This document shows, one piece after another, positions 51,005 through 60,566 of a DNA stretch of 64,000 bases. A model generated the notes under the pieces. That model saw only the letters and a list, made by a program, of their open reading frames with translations, was not told where the DNA came from and searched no databases. This DNA is from Comamonas sp. JUb58 (GTDB taxonomy: Bacteria; Pseudomonadota; Gammaproteobacteria; Burkholderiales; Burkholderiaceae_C): contig NZ_SOAL01000008.1 in NCBI RefSeq assembly GCF_004364775.1, positions 124,001-188,000 of the forward strand, in the 5' to 3' direction. The position numbers and the translations under genes were made by a program. The first letter of the stretch is position 1. Each line of letters begins with the position of its first letter.

Positions 51005-51040
51005 TACGGCGACGTCTTTGCCATGACCAGGAACCCCCAC

Positions 51041-52237
51041 ATGTCTCTATCTACCTCCACCCACCCACAAGATCCATCCCGCAACCCTTGGCCTGCGGTG
51101 ATCGCCGCTGGCCTGGCGACCTTTGCCGTCGTCACCACCGAGATGCTGCCGGTCGGCCTGCTGACGGCGATTGCGCCTGCGTTGGGCATCTCTACCGGCC
51201 AGGCCGGCTGGATGATGTCGCTGCCGGCCTTGCTCGCAGCGGTGTTTGCGCCACTGGTGGTGCTGCTGGCTGGGAATATGGACCGGCGCCGGATTCTGGC
51301 AGCGCTGCTGGCGCTGTTGGTGCTGGCCAATACCGCATCGGCGCTGGCACCCAGCTGGGGCTGGATGCTGGCCGCCCGCGTGCTGCTGGGTTTGTGCATC
51401 GGCGGCATCTGGGCGGTGGCGGGGGGATTGGCGGCGCGCCTGGTGCCAGCGGCTGCCGTCGGGCTTGCCACCTCCATCATCTTTGGCGGGGTGGCTGCTG
51501 CATCGGTGCTGGGCGTGCCCATGGGTGCGCTGATCGGGGAGGGGGCCGGCTGGCGCTGGGCCTTTGGCGTGATGGCCTTGTTCAGCGTGCTGGTGCTGGC
51601 CCTGCATCTGTGGGTGATGCCGGCCTTGCCGGTCCGCAGCGCGGTCGGGCTGCGGCAGTTTTGGGCACTGCGCAGCAACCGCGCGTTGCAAGCGGGGCTG
51701 GTATTGACCTTGCTGCTGGTCGCAGGGCACTTTATGGCCTTTACCTTTGTGCGGCCACTGCTGCTGGTGGTCTCGGGCTTTGATGCGCAGTGGATCGCGG
51801 CCTTGTTGCTGGCCTATGGGCTGGCGGGCATGGCAGGCAATTTCAACGCAGGGCTGGCGGCGGCGCGCACAACCGAGCTGACAGTGGCCGCCATTGCCCT
51901 GGGGCTGCTGCTGGTGCCGCTGCTGTGGCTGGTGTTTGGCCGCTCCCCCACGGGTGGGCTCGTGCTGCTGTTGTTCTGGGGCCTGGCCTATGGCGGGGTG
52001 TCCGTCGCCTTGATGACCTGGATGATGAAGGCCGCGCCCCAGGCGATGGAGGTGGCAGCGGCGCTGTATGTAGGCGCCTTCAACACCGGCATTGCGCTGG
52101 GTGCCTGGGGAGGAGGGGCGGTGGTCGATGCATGGGGCTTGTCTGCCATGCTGTGGCCGGCCACCGGCTTGGCGGCGGCGGCCTTGGTGTTGGTGGTGGT
52201 TGGATGCGTGCTGGAGAGGCGCCCGTACTGCCGCTGA
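51041..52237 (+). CDS. MFS efflux transporter (DHA1, NepI/AraJ-like)
   Basis: A 398-residue, 12-TM transporter. AGGAA precedes the ATG at 51041; an earlier ATG at 51023 lacks a ribosome-binding site. It has FAVVTTEMLPVGLLTAIAPAL in helix 1, GLCIGGIWAVAGGLAARLVP in helix 4 and SIIFGGVAAASVLGVPMGAL, motif C of antiporters. It lies 36 bp after the previous MFS gene and is probably controlled by the same TetR. Confidence 0.87.
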   Translation: MSLSTSTHPQDPSRNPWPAVIAAGLATFAVVTTEMLPVGLLTAIAPALGISTGQAGWMMSLPALLAAVFAPLVVLLAGNMDRRRILAALLALLVLANTASALAPSWGWMLAARVLLGLCIGGIWAVAGGLAARLVPAAAVGLATSIIFGGVAAASVLGVPMGALIGEGAGWRWAFGVMALFSVLVLALHLWVMPALPVRSAVGLRQFWALRSNRALQAGLVLTLLLVAGHFMAFTFVRPLLLVVSGFDAQWIAALLLAYGLAGMAGNFNAGLAAARTTELTVAAIALGLLLVPLLWLVFGRSPTGGLVLLLFWGLAYGGVSVALMTWMMKAAPQAMEVAAALYVGAFNTGIALGAWGGGAVVDAWGLSAMLWPATGLAAAALVLVVVGCVLERRPYCR

Positions 52238-52387
52238 GCACGGTGCCGCATGCCTGCGCCCATACTCGCTGAGCAAATATGCTAAGTAGATTTAATTCGT
52301 TTTCGGTGAGTGGGCCCTTGCGCACAATCGCAGCTCTCCCCCATGCCCCTTTGCGTCTGGGGCTGTGTTCGAGAGATGATGGTTTTT

Positions 52388-53917
52388 ATGCAAGCACTGA
52401 GTCCCCTGTCCGTGAAAGCCCTGTTGGCGGACGGCCAAGAGTTCGCGTTTTTGGATGTGCGCGAAGCTGGCGAGTTTGGGGAGGGGCATCCGTTTTTGGC
52501 GATTCCGCTGGCCTACAGCCGGCTTGAAGCCGATATTGCCCGCCTGGTGCCCAGGCTGTCCACACGCATCGTTTTGATCGATGGCGGCAACGGTGTTGCC
52601 CGCCGGGCCGCTCGGGCGCTGGCAGCGCTGGGGTATAGCGATCTGTCCATTACCGAGGGCGGCGTGGCCGCCTGGCAGGCCGCAGGCCTGGTGCTGTTCA
52701 AGGGCGTGAACCTGCCGTCCAAAACCTTTGGTGAGCTGGCCGAGGCTGCGCTGGGCACCCCGCATATCAGCGCGCAGCAATTGCAGCAGTTGCAGGCATC
52801 CGGCAGCAAGCTGGTGGTGCTGGATGGCCGGCCGCTGGCAGAGTTCAACAAGATGAGCATTCCCGGCGCGATCAGCTGCCCCAATGGCGAGCTGGCGCTG
52901 CGCCATGCCGACCTGATACCGGATGCCGAGACGACGGTGGTGGTCAACTGCGCGGGCCGCACCCGCTCCATTGTCGGAGCGCAGACCCTGCGCGACCTGG
53001 GCCTGCCCAACCCCATCTATGCGCTGGAGAACGGCACCCAGGGCTGGTATTTGAACGACCTGCCGCTCGACCATGGCCAAAACCGCAGCTACCCCGAACA
53101 CCGCCGTGCACCGGCGCCCGAGGTCGCGGCCCGCCTGGCCCAGCTGAGTGCTGAGCAGGGTGCAGCGCGCATCGATGCGGCCCGCTTGAGCGCCTGGCTG
53201 GCCGACCCCGAGCGCACCACCTACCTGCTGGATGTGCGTTCGCCCGAAGAATTTGCCGCCAGCCCGATTGCGGGTGCGGCCCATGCGCCCGGCGGCCAGC
53301 TGGTGCAGGCCACCGACCAGTACCTGGGCACGCGCAATGCGCGCATTGTGCTGGTGGATACCGATGGCCTGCGCGCGCCGATGACAGCGGTCTGGCTGCG
53401 GCGCCTGGGGCATGAGGCCTATCTGGCCACGCCCGATGCATTGCCGGCCACCCCCGCCACGCCACCAGCCGAAGCGGCCTTGCCACGCATCAGCAGTGCC
53501 ACGCTGGCTGCGAACCTTGACGCCTACGACCTGGTCGATCTGCGCGACAGCGCCAGCTACCGCGCGGGCCATATTGACGCTGCGCGCTGGTCCATCCGGC
53601 CGCTGCTGCAGCGCGGCGATGGCCACCGTGCAACGGTCTTCGTCACGCCCGAGCCGGCGCTGGCTGCGGCCGCTGCACGCGATGTGGGCGGCAACAGCTT
53701 GTTGCTGACTGAAGGGCCCGAGCAGTGGCTGCGCGCAGGGCTGACCGTGGTCGCCAGTGCCGATGCCCCTAGCGATGCCGAGCGCATTGACTACCTGTTT
53801 TTTGTGCATGACCGCCACAGCGGCAACAAGGCGGCAGCCCGTGCCTACCTGGAATGGGAAACCGGTCTGCTGGCCCAGATTGATGCGCAAGAACGCGCGC
53901 TGTTCTGTCTGGGCTGA
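52388..53917 (+). CDS. four-module rhodanese-like sulfurtransferase
   Basis: A 509-residue protein made of four tandem rhodanese modules (starts near residues 5, 130, 260 and 380). Only module 2 keeps an active-site loop with cysteine (VVNCAGRTRSIVG, Cys188). The equivalent loops in modules 1, 3 and 4 read LIDGGNGVARR, LVDTDGLRAPM and FVTPEPALAAA, so they are probably structural. It would move sulfane sulfur between donors and acceptors in the cytoplasm. Start choice is uncertain among ATGs at 52376, 52379 and 52388. It heads a row of genes for uptake and oxidative cleavage of organosulfur compounds. Confidence 0.87.
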   Translation: MQALSPLSVKALLADGQEFAFLDVREAGEFGEGHPFLAIPLAYSRLEADIARLVPRLSTRIVLIDGGNGVARRAARALAALGYSDLSITEGGVAAWQAAGLVLFKGVNLPSKTFGELAEAALGTPHISAQQLQQLQASGSKLVVLDGRPLAEFNKMSIPGAISCPNGELALRHADLIPDAETTVVVNCAGRTRSIVGAQTLRDLGLPNPIYALENGTQGWYLNDLPLDHGQNRSYPEHRRAPAPEVAARLAQLSAEQGAARIDAARLSAWLADPERTTYLLDVRSPEEFAASPIAGAAHAPGGQLVQATDQYLGTRNARIVLVDTDGLRAPMTAVWLRRLGHEAYLATPDALPATPATPPAEAALPRISSATLAANLDAYDLVDLRDSASYRAGHIDAARWSIRPLLQRGDGHRATVFVTPEPALAAAAARDVGGNSLLLTEGPEQWLRAGLTVVASADAPSDAERIDYLFFVHDRHSGNKAAARAYLEWETGLLAQIDAQERALFCLG

Positions 53918-54006
53918 TCCGCGCTCTCTGTTGTTGGTATCCACCAAGGCCCGCAGAGCGGCCTTGGCCCCGCCTGTCCCTTTTTTCTCTTTGAATCGAA
54001 TCCCCC

Positions 54007-55545
54007 ATGTCCACCAGCCGCCGTATTTTTCTGAAGAACGCCGCCGCCACGGCCAGCCTGGCCGCGCTGCCCTTTGCGCTGCCGCAGATCGCTTTTGCCG
54101 CAGGATCCACCACGTTGACGATTGCGCAGAGCAACGACATCCTGTCTCTGGACCCGGCCAACCATGAGAACAACAGCACCCAGTCGGCGCTGGTCAATCT
54201 TTACGAATACCTGGTCAACAAGGAATTTCCGAACGGCAAGATGGCCTTCACGCCGGGCCTGGCCAAGTCCTGGAAGCAGGAAGACCCGCGCACCTGGGTG
54301 TTTGAGCTGCGCAGCGATGTGCAGTGGCACGATGGCAAGCCCTTTACCGCGGAGGACGTGAAGTTCACTGTCGAACGCATGAAGGGCAACCCCAAGCTGC
54401 TGAGCGCGGTGGAGAAGTTCCGTTCGGTCGAGACGGTCGAGGTGCTGGGCCCACACCGGGTGCGCCTGGTCACCAACAAGCCCGATCCGCTCTTCCTGCA
54501 CAACTTTGTCGGCAATGGCGGCTCCATCCTGCCCCAGCATGCCTTCAAGGCCGCTGGCAGCGAAGAGGCCTTCTTTGCCAAGCCCATCGGCACGGGGCCC
54601 TACAAGTTTGTCGAGTGGAAAAAAGCCGACCGCCTGGTTCTGGCGCGCAATCCGCAGTGGTGGGGTGGGGCGCCGCACTGGGAGCGTGTGGTGATCCGTG
54701 CGATCCCCGAGACGGCAACCCGGGTGGCGGAGGCGCTGTCTGGCGGCGTGGACCTGGCGGTGAACATTCCGCCCGAGGACATTGGCCGCCTCAAGTCCAA
54801 TGCCGATACCGGCATCGTCGCCTTCAATATTGCGCGCAACTTTGGTTTGCATCTGCGCACCGAGCCCGGTGTGGTCACCCACGATGCACGGGTGCGCGAG
54901 GCGATTGACCTGGCGATCAACCGCCAGGAGCTGGCCGATGTGGTGGCCGATGGCTATGCCACCGCCACGCGCGGCCTGTTCCCGCCCGAGATCCCCAATG
55001 CCAATACGCGCCTGACGGCGACCAATTCCTTCAACCCCGACAAGGCGCGCCAGCTGATCCAGGCGGCCGGCGCCAAGGGGGCCAAGATACGCTTTGGCTC
55101 GCCCAGCGGCCGCTATATCAAGGACCGCGAGGTCTCCGAGGCCATCGTCGGCTACCTGCAGGATGTGGGCCTGAATGCGCAGCTCGAAGTGCAGGAGTGG
55201 AGCATTTACAACGCCCGCGTGGGCAGTGACTCGCATGGCGAGATCTACTTCTGGGGCATGGGCTCCTACACCGATGCCTCCTTCATCCTGAACATGGGCT
55301 CGCTCAAGCGCTTCAACCCGCACTGGAAGAATGCCGAGTTCGAACGCCTGGCGGCCGAGCTGCCCGCCACCACGGGCGAGAAGGAGCGCCAGGCCATCAT
55401 CTGGCGTGCGCAGGAGATCATCACCCAGGACCGCGCCCGCATCGGCGTGCTGTACCCCAAGGCGATCTACAGCGTCAACAAGCGGGTGCAGTTTGCCGGC
55501 CGCTTTGACGAGATGATCCCGGCTGAACAAGTGCGGCGCGCATGA
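54007..55545 (+). CDS. ABC transporter substrate-binding protein, family 5 (Tat-exported)
   Basis: A 512-residue periplasmic binding protein of the dipeptide/oligopeptide/nickel class (SBP_bac_5). It has a textbook Tat signal (SRRIFLK at residues 4-10, hydrophobic stretch, cleavage near AFA). The mature part has LTIAQSNDILSLDPANHENN, TWVFELRSDVQWHDGKPFTAEDV and VREAIDLAINRQELADVV. The ligand is unknown, but the downstream monooxygenases suggest a sulfur compound. Its stop overlaps the permease start by 4 bp. Confidence 0.92.
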   Translation: MSTSRRIFLKNAAATASLAALPFALPQIAFAAGSTTLTIAQSNDILSLDPANHENNSTQSALVNLYEYLVNKEFPNGKMAFTPGLAKSWKQEDPRTWVFELRSDVQWHDGKPFTAEDVKFTVERMKGNPKLLSAVEKFRSVETVEVLGPHRVRLVTNKPDPLFLHNFVGNGGSILPQHAFKAAGSEEAFFAKPIGTGPYKFVEWKKADRLVLARNPQWWGGAPHWERVVIRAIPETATRVAEALSGGVDLAVNIPPEDIGRLKSNADTGIVAFNIARNFGLHLRTEPGVVTHDARVREAIDLAINRQELADVVADGYATATRGLFPPEIPNANTRLTATNSFNPDKARQLIQAAGAKGAKIRFGSPSGRYIKDREVSEAIVGYLQDVGLNAQLEVQEWSIYNARVGSDSHGEIYFWGMGSYTDASFILNMGSLKRFNPHWKNAEFERLAAELPATTGEKERQAIIWRAQEIITQDRARIGVLYPKAIYSVNKRVQFAGRFDEMIPAEQVRRA

Positions 55546-56459
55546 TTTTCTCGGCCTTGTGGCGGCTGCTGCTCCAGGCGGTGCCGGTGCTGTTCACGGT
55601 CACCTTGATCGTGTTTGCACTGGTGTTTCTGGCCGGCGACCCGACCGTGATGATGATTCCGGACCAGGCCTCGGAGGCAGACCGCCTGGCCATGGTGGCC
55701 GCCTGGGGGCTGGACCAGCCGGTGCACATGCAGTACCTCAACTACATGCGCAACCTGCTGCATGGCGACTTTGGCACCTCCTACCGCTATGGCAGCTCGG
55801 CCCTGCCCATCGTGCTCGAGCGCCTGCCCGCCACCTTGCTGCTGGCTGCTGCATCGATGCTGGTGGCCGTGCTGATCGCGGTGCCCGCCGGCATGGCGGC
55901 GGCCTTGCGGCGCGGCAGCTGGGTGGATCATGCCGTCTCCGGCGTGGCCGTGCTGGGCAAGGCCATGCCCAATTTCTGGGTCGCCATCATGCTGATCCTG
56001 GTGTTTGGCGTCAGCCTGCGCTGGCTGCCGGTATCGGGCAGTGGCACTTGGGCGCACCTGGTAATGCCGGCATTGACCTTGGGCACCGCCTTTGCCGGTG
56101 ACCTGGCCAAGCTGGTGCGCGCCAGCATGCTCGAAACCTTGGGCCAGGACTATATGCGAACAGCCTATGCCAAAGGCATCCCCGACTGGTTGGTGATTGG
56201 CAAGCATGCGCTGCGCAATGCGGCGATCCCGACGGTGACGATGACCTCGCTGCACGTGGTGGCGCTGCTGGGCGGCGCGCTGGTGACCGAGACCATTTTT
56301 GCCTGGCCGGGCCTGGGCCAGCTGATCGTGCAGGCGATCAACACCAAGGACATGGCGGTGATCCAGATCAGTGTGCTGGTGATCACTGCGATGACTTTGC
56401 TGGTGAACTTTCTCACCGATGTGCTCTACCGCCTGATTGACCCGAGGATGAAGCTATGA
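55542..56459 (+). CDS. ABC transporter permease, DppB-like
   Basis: A 305-residue, six-TM permease of the DppB/OppB group. It has an N-terminal helix, GLDQPVHMQYLNYMRNLLHG, the EAA-type coupling loop QDYMRTAYAKGIPDW and the conserved IFAWPGLGQLIVQAI near the end. It pairs with the next gene product to form the channel of the importer. It overlaps both neighbours by 4 bp (ATGA). Confidence 0.92.
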   Translation: MIFSALWRLLLQAVPVLFTVTLIVFALVFLAGDPTVMMIPDQASEADRLAMVAAWGLDQPVHMQYLNYMRNLLHGDFGTSYRYGSSALPIVLERLPATLLLAAASMLVAVLIAVPAGMAAALRRGSWVDHAVSGVAVLGKAMPNFWVAIMLILVFGVSLRWLPVSGSGTWAHLVMPALTLGTAFAGDLAKLVRASMLETLGQDYMRTAYAKGIPDWLVIGKHALRNAAIPTVTMTSLHVVALLGGALVTETIFAWPGLGQLIVQAINTKDMAVIQISVLVITAMTLLVNFLTDVLYRLIDPRMKL

Positions 56460-57376
56460 GCGGCGTGGTTCTGAACACCGGCACGGCCCTGCAGGCCGAT
56501 GCGCCAGCGGTGGCGGCCCAGCCATCGCGCCTGCAGCGCTTTTTGCGCGCGCTGTGGCGCAGCCGCAGCGGCCGCTTTGGCGCCATCTTGCTGCTGCTGA
56601 TCTTGCTGACCACCTTGGGCGCCGATCTGCTGCCGCTGGCCGACCCGGTCAAACGCAATCTGTCGCTGCGCTACCTGCCGCCCGTCTGGCTGGACAAGGG
56701 CCAGTGGGCCTATCCGCTGGGCACCGATGGCCAGGGCCGCGACATGCTGGCGCGCATCATCTATGGCGCGCGCAGCTCGGTGATGGTGGGGCTGGCAGCG
56801 GTCGCGCTGTCGGGGGCGGTAGGGGTGGCGATTGGTGTGCTGGCAGGGCTGCGTGGCGGCTGGCTGGATCAGGTGCTGATGCGCGTGGTCGATGCCATCC
56901 TGGCGATTCCGGCCATGCTGTTCATGCTGGTGGTGGCCCTGGTGGCCGGCGCTGGCCTGGCGCCGCTGATCGTGGTGATAGCACTCACCAACTGGGTGAT
57001 CTACACCCGCATTGCGCGGGCTGAGGTGCTGCGCGTCAAGGAGCTGGAGTTTGTGGCGGCGGCGCGGGTCAGCCGGGTGCGCACCTCGCGCCTGCTGCTG
57101 CGCCACATCCTGCCCAATATCCTGCCGGCCCTGGTCGTGGTGGCCACCTTGAACATCGGCACCGTCATCCTGACGGAGTCCTCGCTGAGCTTTCTGGGCT
57201 TTGGCATCCAGCCACCCGATATCTCCTGGGGCCAGATGCTGGCCGACGGACGCCAGCAGCTGGCCACCAGCTGGTGGATCAGCACCTTCCCCGGCGTGGC
57301 GCTGAAGGCCACGGTTTTTAGCATCATCTTGCTGGGCGATTGGCTCAGAGACTACCTGGATCCACGCCTGCCATGA
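56456..57376 (+). CDS. ABC transporter permease, DppC-like
   Basis: A 306-residue permease of the DppC/OppC group. A cytoplasmic N-terminus (~35 residues) is followed by a first helix, then WAYPLGTDGQGRDMLARIIYG, the coupling loop LEFVAAARVSRVRTSRLLLR and LTESSLSFLGFGIQPPDISWG, all typical. It overlaps the ATPase gene start by 4 bp. Confidence 0.92.
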   Translation: MSGVVLNTGTALQADAPAVAAQPSRLQRFLRALWRSRSGRFGAILLLLILLTTLGADLLPLADPVKRNLSLRYLPPVWLDKGQWAYPLGTDGQGRDMLARIIYGARSSVMVGLAAVALSGAVGVAIGVLAGLRGGWLDQVLMRVVDAILAIPAMLFMLVVALVAGAGLAPLIVVIALTNWVIYTRIARAEVLRVKELEFVAAARVSRVRTSRLLLRHILPNILPALVVVATLNIGTVILTESSLSFLGFGIQPPDISWGQMLADGRQQLATSWWISTFPGVALKATVFSIILLGDWLRDYLDPRLP

Positions 57377-59151
57377 CTGCTGCCCCAAACCTTGCCCAGC
57401 TGGCCAACCCGGCCAGCGCCATCATTCGGCCCGCCGCGCTGCAGGCCAGCCCGGCAGATACCGTGCTGCGCTACCGCAATGCCGCTGTCACGCTGCAACC
57501 GCAGGATGGCGGCGAGCCGCTACGCCTGGTGCGCGGGGTGGATCTGGAGGTGCAACGCCGGCAGGTGGTGGCCTTGGTGGGCGAGAGCGGATCGGGCAAG
57601 ACCTTGACGGCCTTGAGCGTGCTGGGCCTGCTGCCGGGCAATGCCCGCTTCAGCGCGGATGAGGCCATGCTCAACGGCCGCGATCTGCGCCAGCTGGACA
57701 AGGCTGGATGGCGCAGCCTGCGCGGAGCCGATGTGGGCATTGTGTTCCAGGAGCCGCTGTCGTCGCTGAACCCGGTGCTGACCATTGGCGACCAGATCGA
57801 AGAGGTGCTGTACTACAAGCGCCAGCTGACGCGGCGCCAGCGCCGGGCCGAGGCCATTGACCTGCTGGCCCGCATGGGCCTGCCCCGGCCAGCGCAGCTG
57901 CTGCAGGACTACCCCTTCCAGCTCTCGGGCGGCATGCGCCAGCGGGTGATGCTGGCCATTGCAATGGCGGGCGAGCCGGCCTTGCTGATTGCCGATGAGC
58001 CCACCACCGCACTGGACAACACCGTGCAGGCCCAGGTGCTGGAGCTGATGGTGCGCACGGCCGAACAATCGGATGTGGGCGTGCTGCTGATCACCCATGA
58101 CCTGTCGGTCGTCGCCCAGGTGGCCGACCAGGTGCATGTGATGCGCCAGGGCGAGATTGTTGAGTCGGCCCCGGTGCAGCAGCTGTTTGCCCGGCCCGAG
58201 GCCGCCTATACGCGCCAGCTGCTGGCGCTGGCGCCGCGCATTCCTGCCGTGGTGCGCCAGCCGCTGGCAGAGGCCGGCTTGCAAGCGCCGCAGCTTGCGC
58301 AAGAGGCGCCCGCGATTCTGCAGCTGGATGCCGTGAGCAAGTACTACCAGCAGCCCCGCGCCTGGCATTTCAAAGCCCAGAAGCACCTGGCGCTCGATAG
58401 CGTGTCCTTCTCTTTGCAACGCGGCCGCACCCTGGGCCTGGTCGGAGAGTCGGGCAGCGGCAAATCATCGCTGGCGCGCATCATTGCCGGCCTGGCGCAG
58501 GCCGATGGCGGCCAGCTGCGTTTTGACGGCGCGGATCTGGGCGACCCGGCAGTGCGCGCGGGCGCAAGCATCCAGATGGTGTTCCAGGACCCCTATGCAT
58601 CGCTGAACCCGCGCATGCGCATTGGCCAGCTGATCACCGAGCCGCTGGCCGAGCTACCAGGCTGGACGGCAGCACAGCTGCGGGCGCAAGCGGCGCAGTT
58701 GCTGCAGATGGTGGGCCTGCCAGCCTCGGCCCTGGACCGCTTTGCGCATGAGCTCTCCGGTGGCCAGCGCCAACGCGTCTGCATTGCGCGGGCGCTCAGC
58801 GTGCAGCCCCAGCTGCTGATCTGCGACGAGCCCGTCTCCGCGCTCGATGTGTCGGTGCAGGCCGAAATCCTGGCGCTGTTGCAGCGCCTGAAAAAGGACT
58901 TGCAGCTGAGCATGGTGTTCATCGCCCATGGGCTGGAGAGCGTCTACGCGATCTCGGACGACATTGTCGTGCTGGAAAAAGGCCGGGTGGTGGAAGCCGG
59001 CCCGCGTGACCAGATCTTTGGCGCGCCGCGCCATGCCTATACCCGCAGCCTGCTGGACGCAATGCTCGATATAGACCCCGCGCGTAGCCGCTTCAAGACC
59101 CGGCCGGCTGAGACTGAGCCGGACAGCCCCGCGCTGGCCCGGGTGGCCTGA
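57373..59151 (+). CDS. fused double ATPase of a peptide/opine-type ABC importer (DppD-DppF fusion)
   Basis: A 592-residue protein with two complete nucleotide-binding domains in one chain. The first has Walker [11 protein letters not shown] near residue 70, [11 protein letters not shown] and [12 protein letters not shown]. The second has [11 protein letters not shown] near residue 357, [12 protein letters not shown] and [12 protein letters not shown]. Each resembles the DppD and DppF halves, normally separate, fused as in GsiA/YejF. It drives the importer formed by the three preceding gene products. The ATG at 57373 overlaps the permease stop. Confidence 0.93.
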   Translation: MTAAPNLAQLANPASAIIRPAALQASPADTVLRYRNAAVTLQPQDGGEPLRLVRGVDLEVQRRQVVALVGESGSGKTLTALSVLGLLPGNARFSADEAMLNGRDLRQLDKAGWRSLRGADVGIVFQEPLSSLNPVLTIGDQIEEVLYYKRQLTRRQRRAEAIDLLARMGLPRPAQLLQDYPFQLSGGMRQRVMLAIAMAGEPALLIADEPTTALDNTVQAQVLELMVRTAEQSDVGVLLITHDLSVVAQVADQVHVMRQGEIVESAPVQQLFARPEAAYTRQLLALAPRIPAVVRQPLAEAGLQAPQLAQEAPAILQLDAVSKYYQQPRAWHFKAQKHLALDSVSFSLQRGRTLGLVGESGSGKSSLARIIAGLAQADGGQLRFDGADLGDPAVRAGASIQMVFQDPYASLNPRMRIGQLITEPLAELPGWTAAQLRAQAAQLLQMVGLPASALDRFAHELSGGQRQRVCIARALSVQPQLLICDEPVSALDVSVQAEILALLQRLKKDLQLSMVFIAHGLESVYAISDDIVVLEKGRVVEAGPRDQIFGAPRHAYTRSLLDAMLDIDPARSRFKTRPAETEPDSPALARVA

Positions 59152-59206
59152 TGCCGCGCCGCGCCTGCGCTGATCCCTTTTTGATTTCCACAGTGTGTAG
59201 AACACG

Positions 59207-60511
59207 ATGAGCCAGCCCACCCAACTCCACCTCAACCTCAATATCTACGGCGCAGGGGCCCATGCCGCTGCCTGGCTGTGGCCGCAGAACGACCCGCTGT
59301 GGCCGGTGACCCCCGACTACTTTGTGCGCCTGGCGCAGACGGCAGAGCGGGGCGGCTTTGATGCGGTGTTCTTCTCGGACCGCGCGGCCTTTCCCGGCAA
59401 CAGCCTGCACCGCCCGTTTCCGGCGATCGAGCCCAGCATTCTGCTGGCCCTGGTTGCGGCCAAGACCCAGCACATCGGCCTGTTGGCAACCGTGTCCTCC
59501 TCGTACAACGAGCCCTTCAATATTGCGCGGCGCTTTGCGTCGCTGGATCTGGTGAGTGGCGGGCGCTCGGGGGTGAACATCGTCACCTCGGCCGATGTGG
59601 AGGCCGCCCGCAACTTTGGCCGCAGCGCGCCGCTGGCGCATGCCGACCGCTACCGGCGCGCGGCAGAGTTCAGCCAGGTGCTCAAGGACCTCTGGGCCAG
59701 CTGGGGCCCGGGCGGCATTGTGGCCGACCGCGCTACGGGCCAGTACTTTGACCCGGCGCAGATCCGCCCGATTGCGCACCAGGGCGAGTTCTTCTCGGTC
59801 GAAGGTCCCATCAATGTGCCGCCCAGCCCGCAAGGCCGGCCGCTGGTGGTGCAGGCCGGTGGCTCGGATGCGGGCCTGGACCTGGCCGCCTTGCATGCCG
59901 ATGCGGTGTTTACCTTGGCGCCATCGCTGGCGCAGGCGCAAAGCTACCGCCAGGCGCTGGATGCCCGGCTCAAGGCGCTGGGCCGTGCCAGCAGCGCCGT
60001 CAAGGTTTTCCCCGGCCTGGTCACCGTGCTGGGTGCCACCGAACAAGCCGCGCAGCAGCGCGCCGAGGCGCTGGCCGAACTGGTGCCGATTGAGCAGGGG
60101 CTCAACTACCTGTCCGACCTGTTGCAAACCCGCTTTGGCCATGCCGACCTCGACCAGCCGCTGCCCGCTGACCTGCAACTGCCCGACAACGGCATGACCA
60201 CCTTTGCGAAGAACGTGGTGGACAAGGCGCGCAGCCATGGCTGGACGGTGCGCGAGCTGATCCGCGCGCAAAACGGCGGCGGCAGCAACCACAACACCAT
60301 CGTCGGTACGCCCGAGCAGGTGGCTGATTACATGCTGAGCTGGTTCCGCAGTGGCGCCATCGATGGCTTCAACCTGATGCATGACGTGCTGCCCTCGGGC
60401 CTGGAGGACTTTGTCGACCAGGTGGTGCCGCTGCTGCGCAAGGCAGGGGTCTACCGCGAAACCTATAACGCCAGCACCTTGCGCGGCAACCTGGGGCTGG
60501 CTGCAGCCTGA
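59207..60511 (+). CDS. FMNH2-dependent monooxygenase, NtaA/SnaA/DszA class
   Basis: A 434-residue luciferase-like (LLM) flavin monooxygenase. It has the subgroup start LHLNLNIYGAGAHAAAW, FDAVFFSDRAAFPGN, PSILLALVAAKTQHIGLLATVSSSYNEPF, FASLDLVSGGRSGVNIVTSA and the C-terminal FNLMHDVLPSGLEDFVDQVVP, all typical of NtaA/SnaA/DszA enzymes. These cleave C-S or C-N bonds of sulfones, aminopolycarboxylates and similar compounds using FMNH2 from a separate reductase. No reductase gene is in this window. It is the first enzyme after the importer. Confidence 0.92.
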   Translation: MSQPTQLHLNLNIYGAGAHAAAWLWPQNDPLWPVTPDYFVRLAQTAERGGFDAVFFSDRAAFPGNSLHRPFPAIEPSILLALVAAKTQHIGLLATVSSSYNEPFNIARRFASLDLVSGGRSGVNIVTSADVEAARNFGRSAPLAHADRYRRAAEFSQVLKDLWASWGPGGIVADRATGQYFDPAQIRPIAHQGEFFSVEGPINVPPSPQGRPLVVQAGGSDAGLDLAALHADAVFTLAPSLAQAQSYRQALDARLKALGRASSAVKVFPGLVTVLGATEQAAQQRAEALAELVPIEQGLNYLSDLLQTRFGHADLDQPLPADLQLPDNGMTTFAKNVVDKARSHGWTVRELIRAQNGGGSNHNTIVGTPEQVADYMLSWFRSGAIDGFNLMHDVLPSGLEDFVDQVVPLLRKAGVYRETYNASTLRGNLGLAAA

Positions 60512-60566
60512 GCCCCTCTTACAACACACCCGCCGGGCCCGGCCCGCGCCTTTTGCAGAACCGTTT

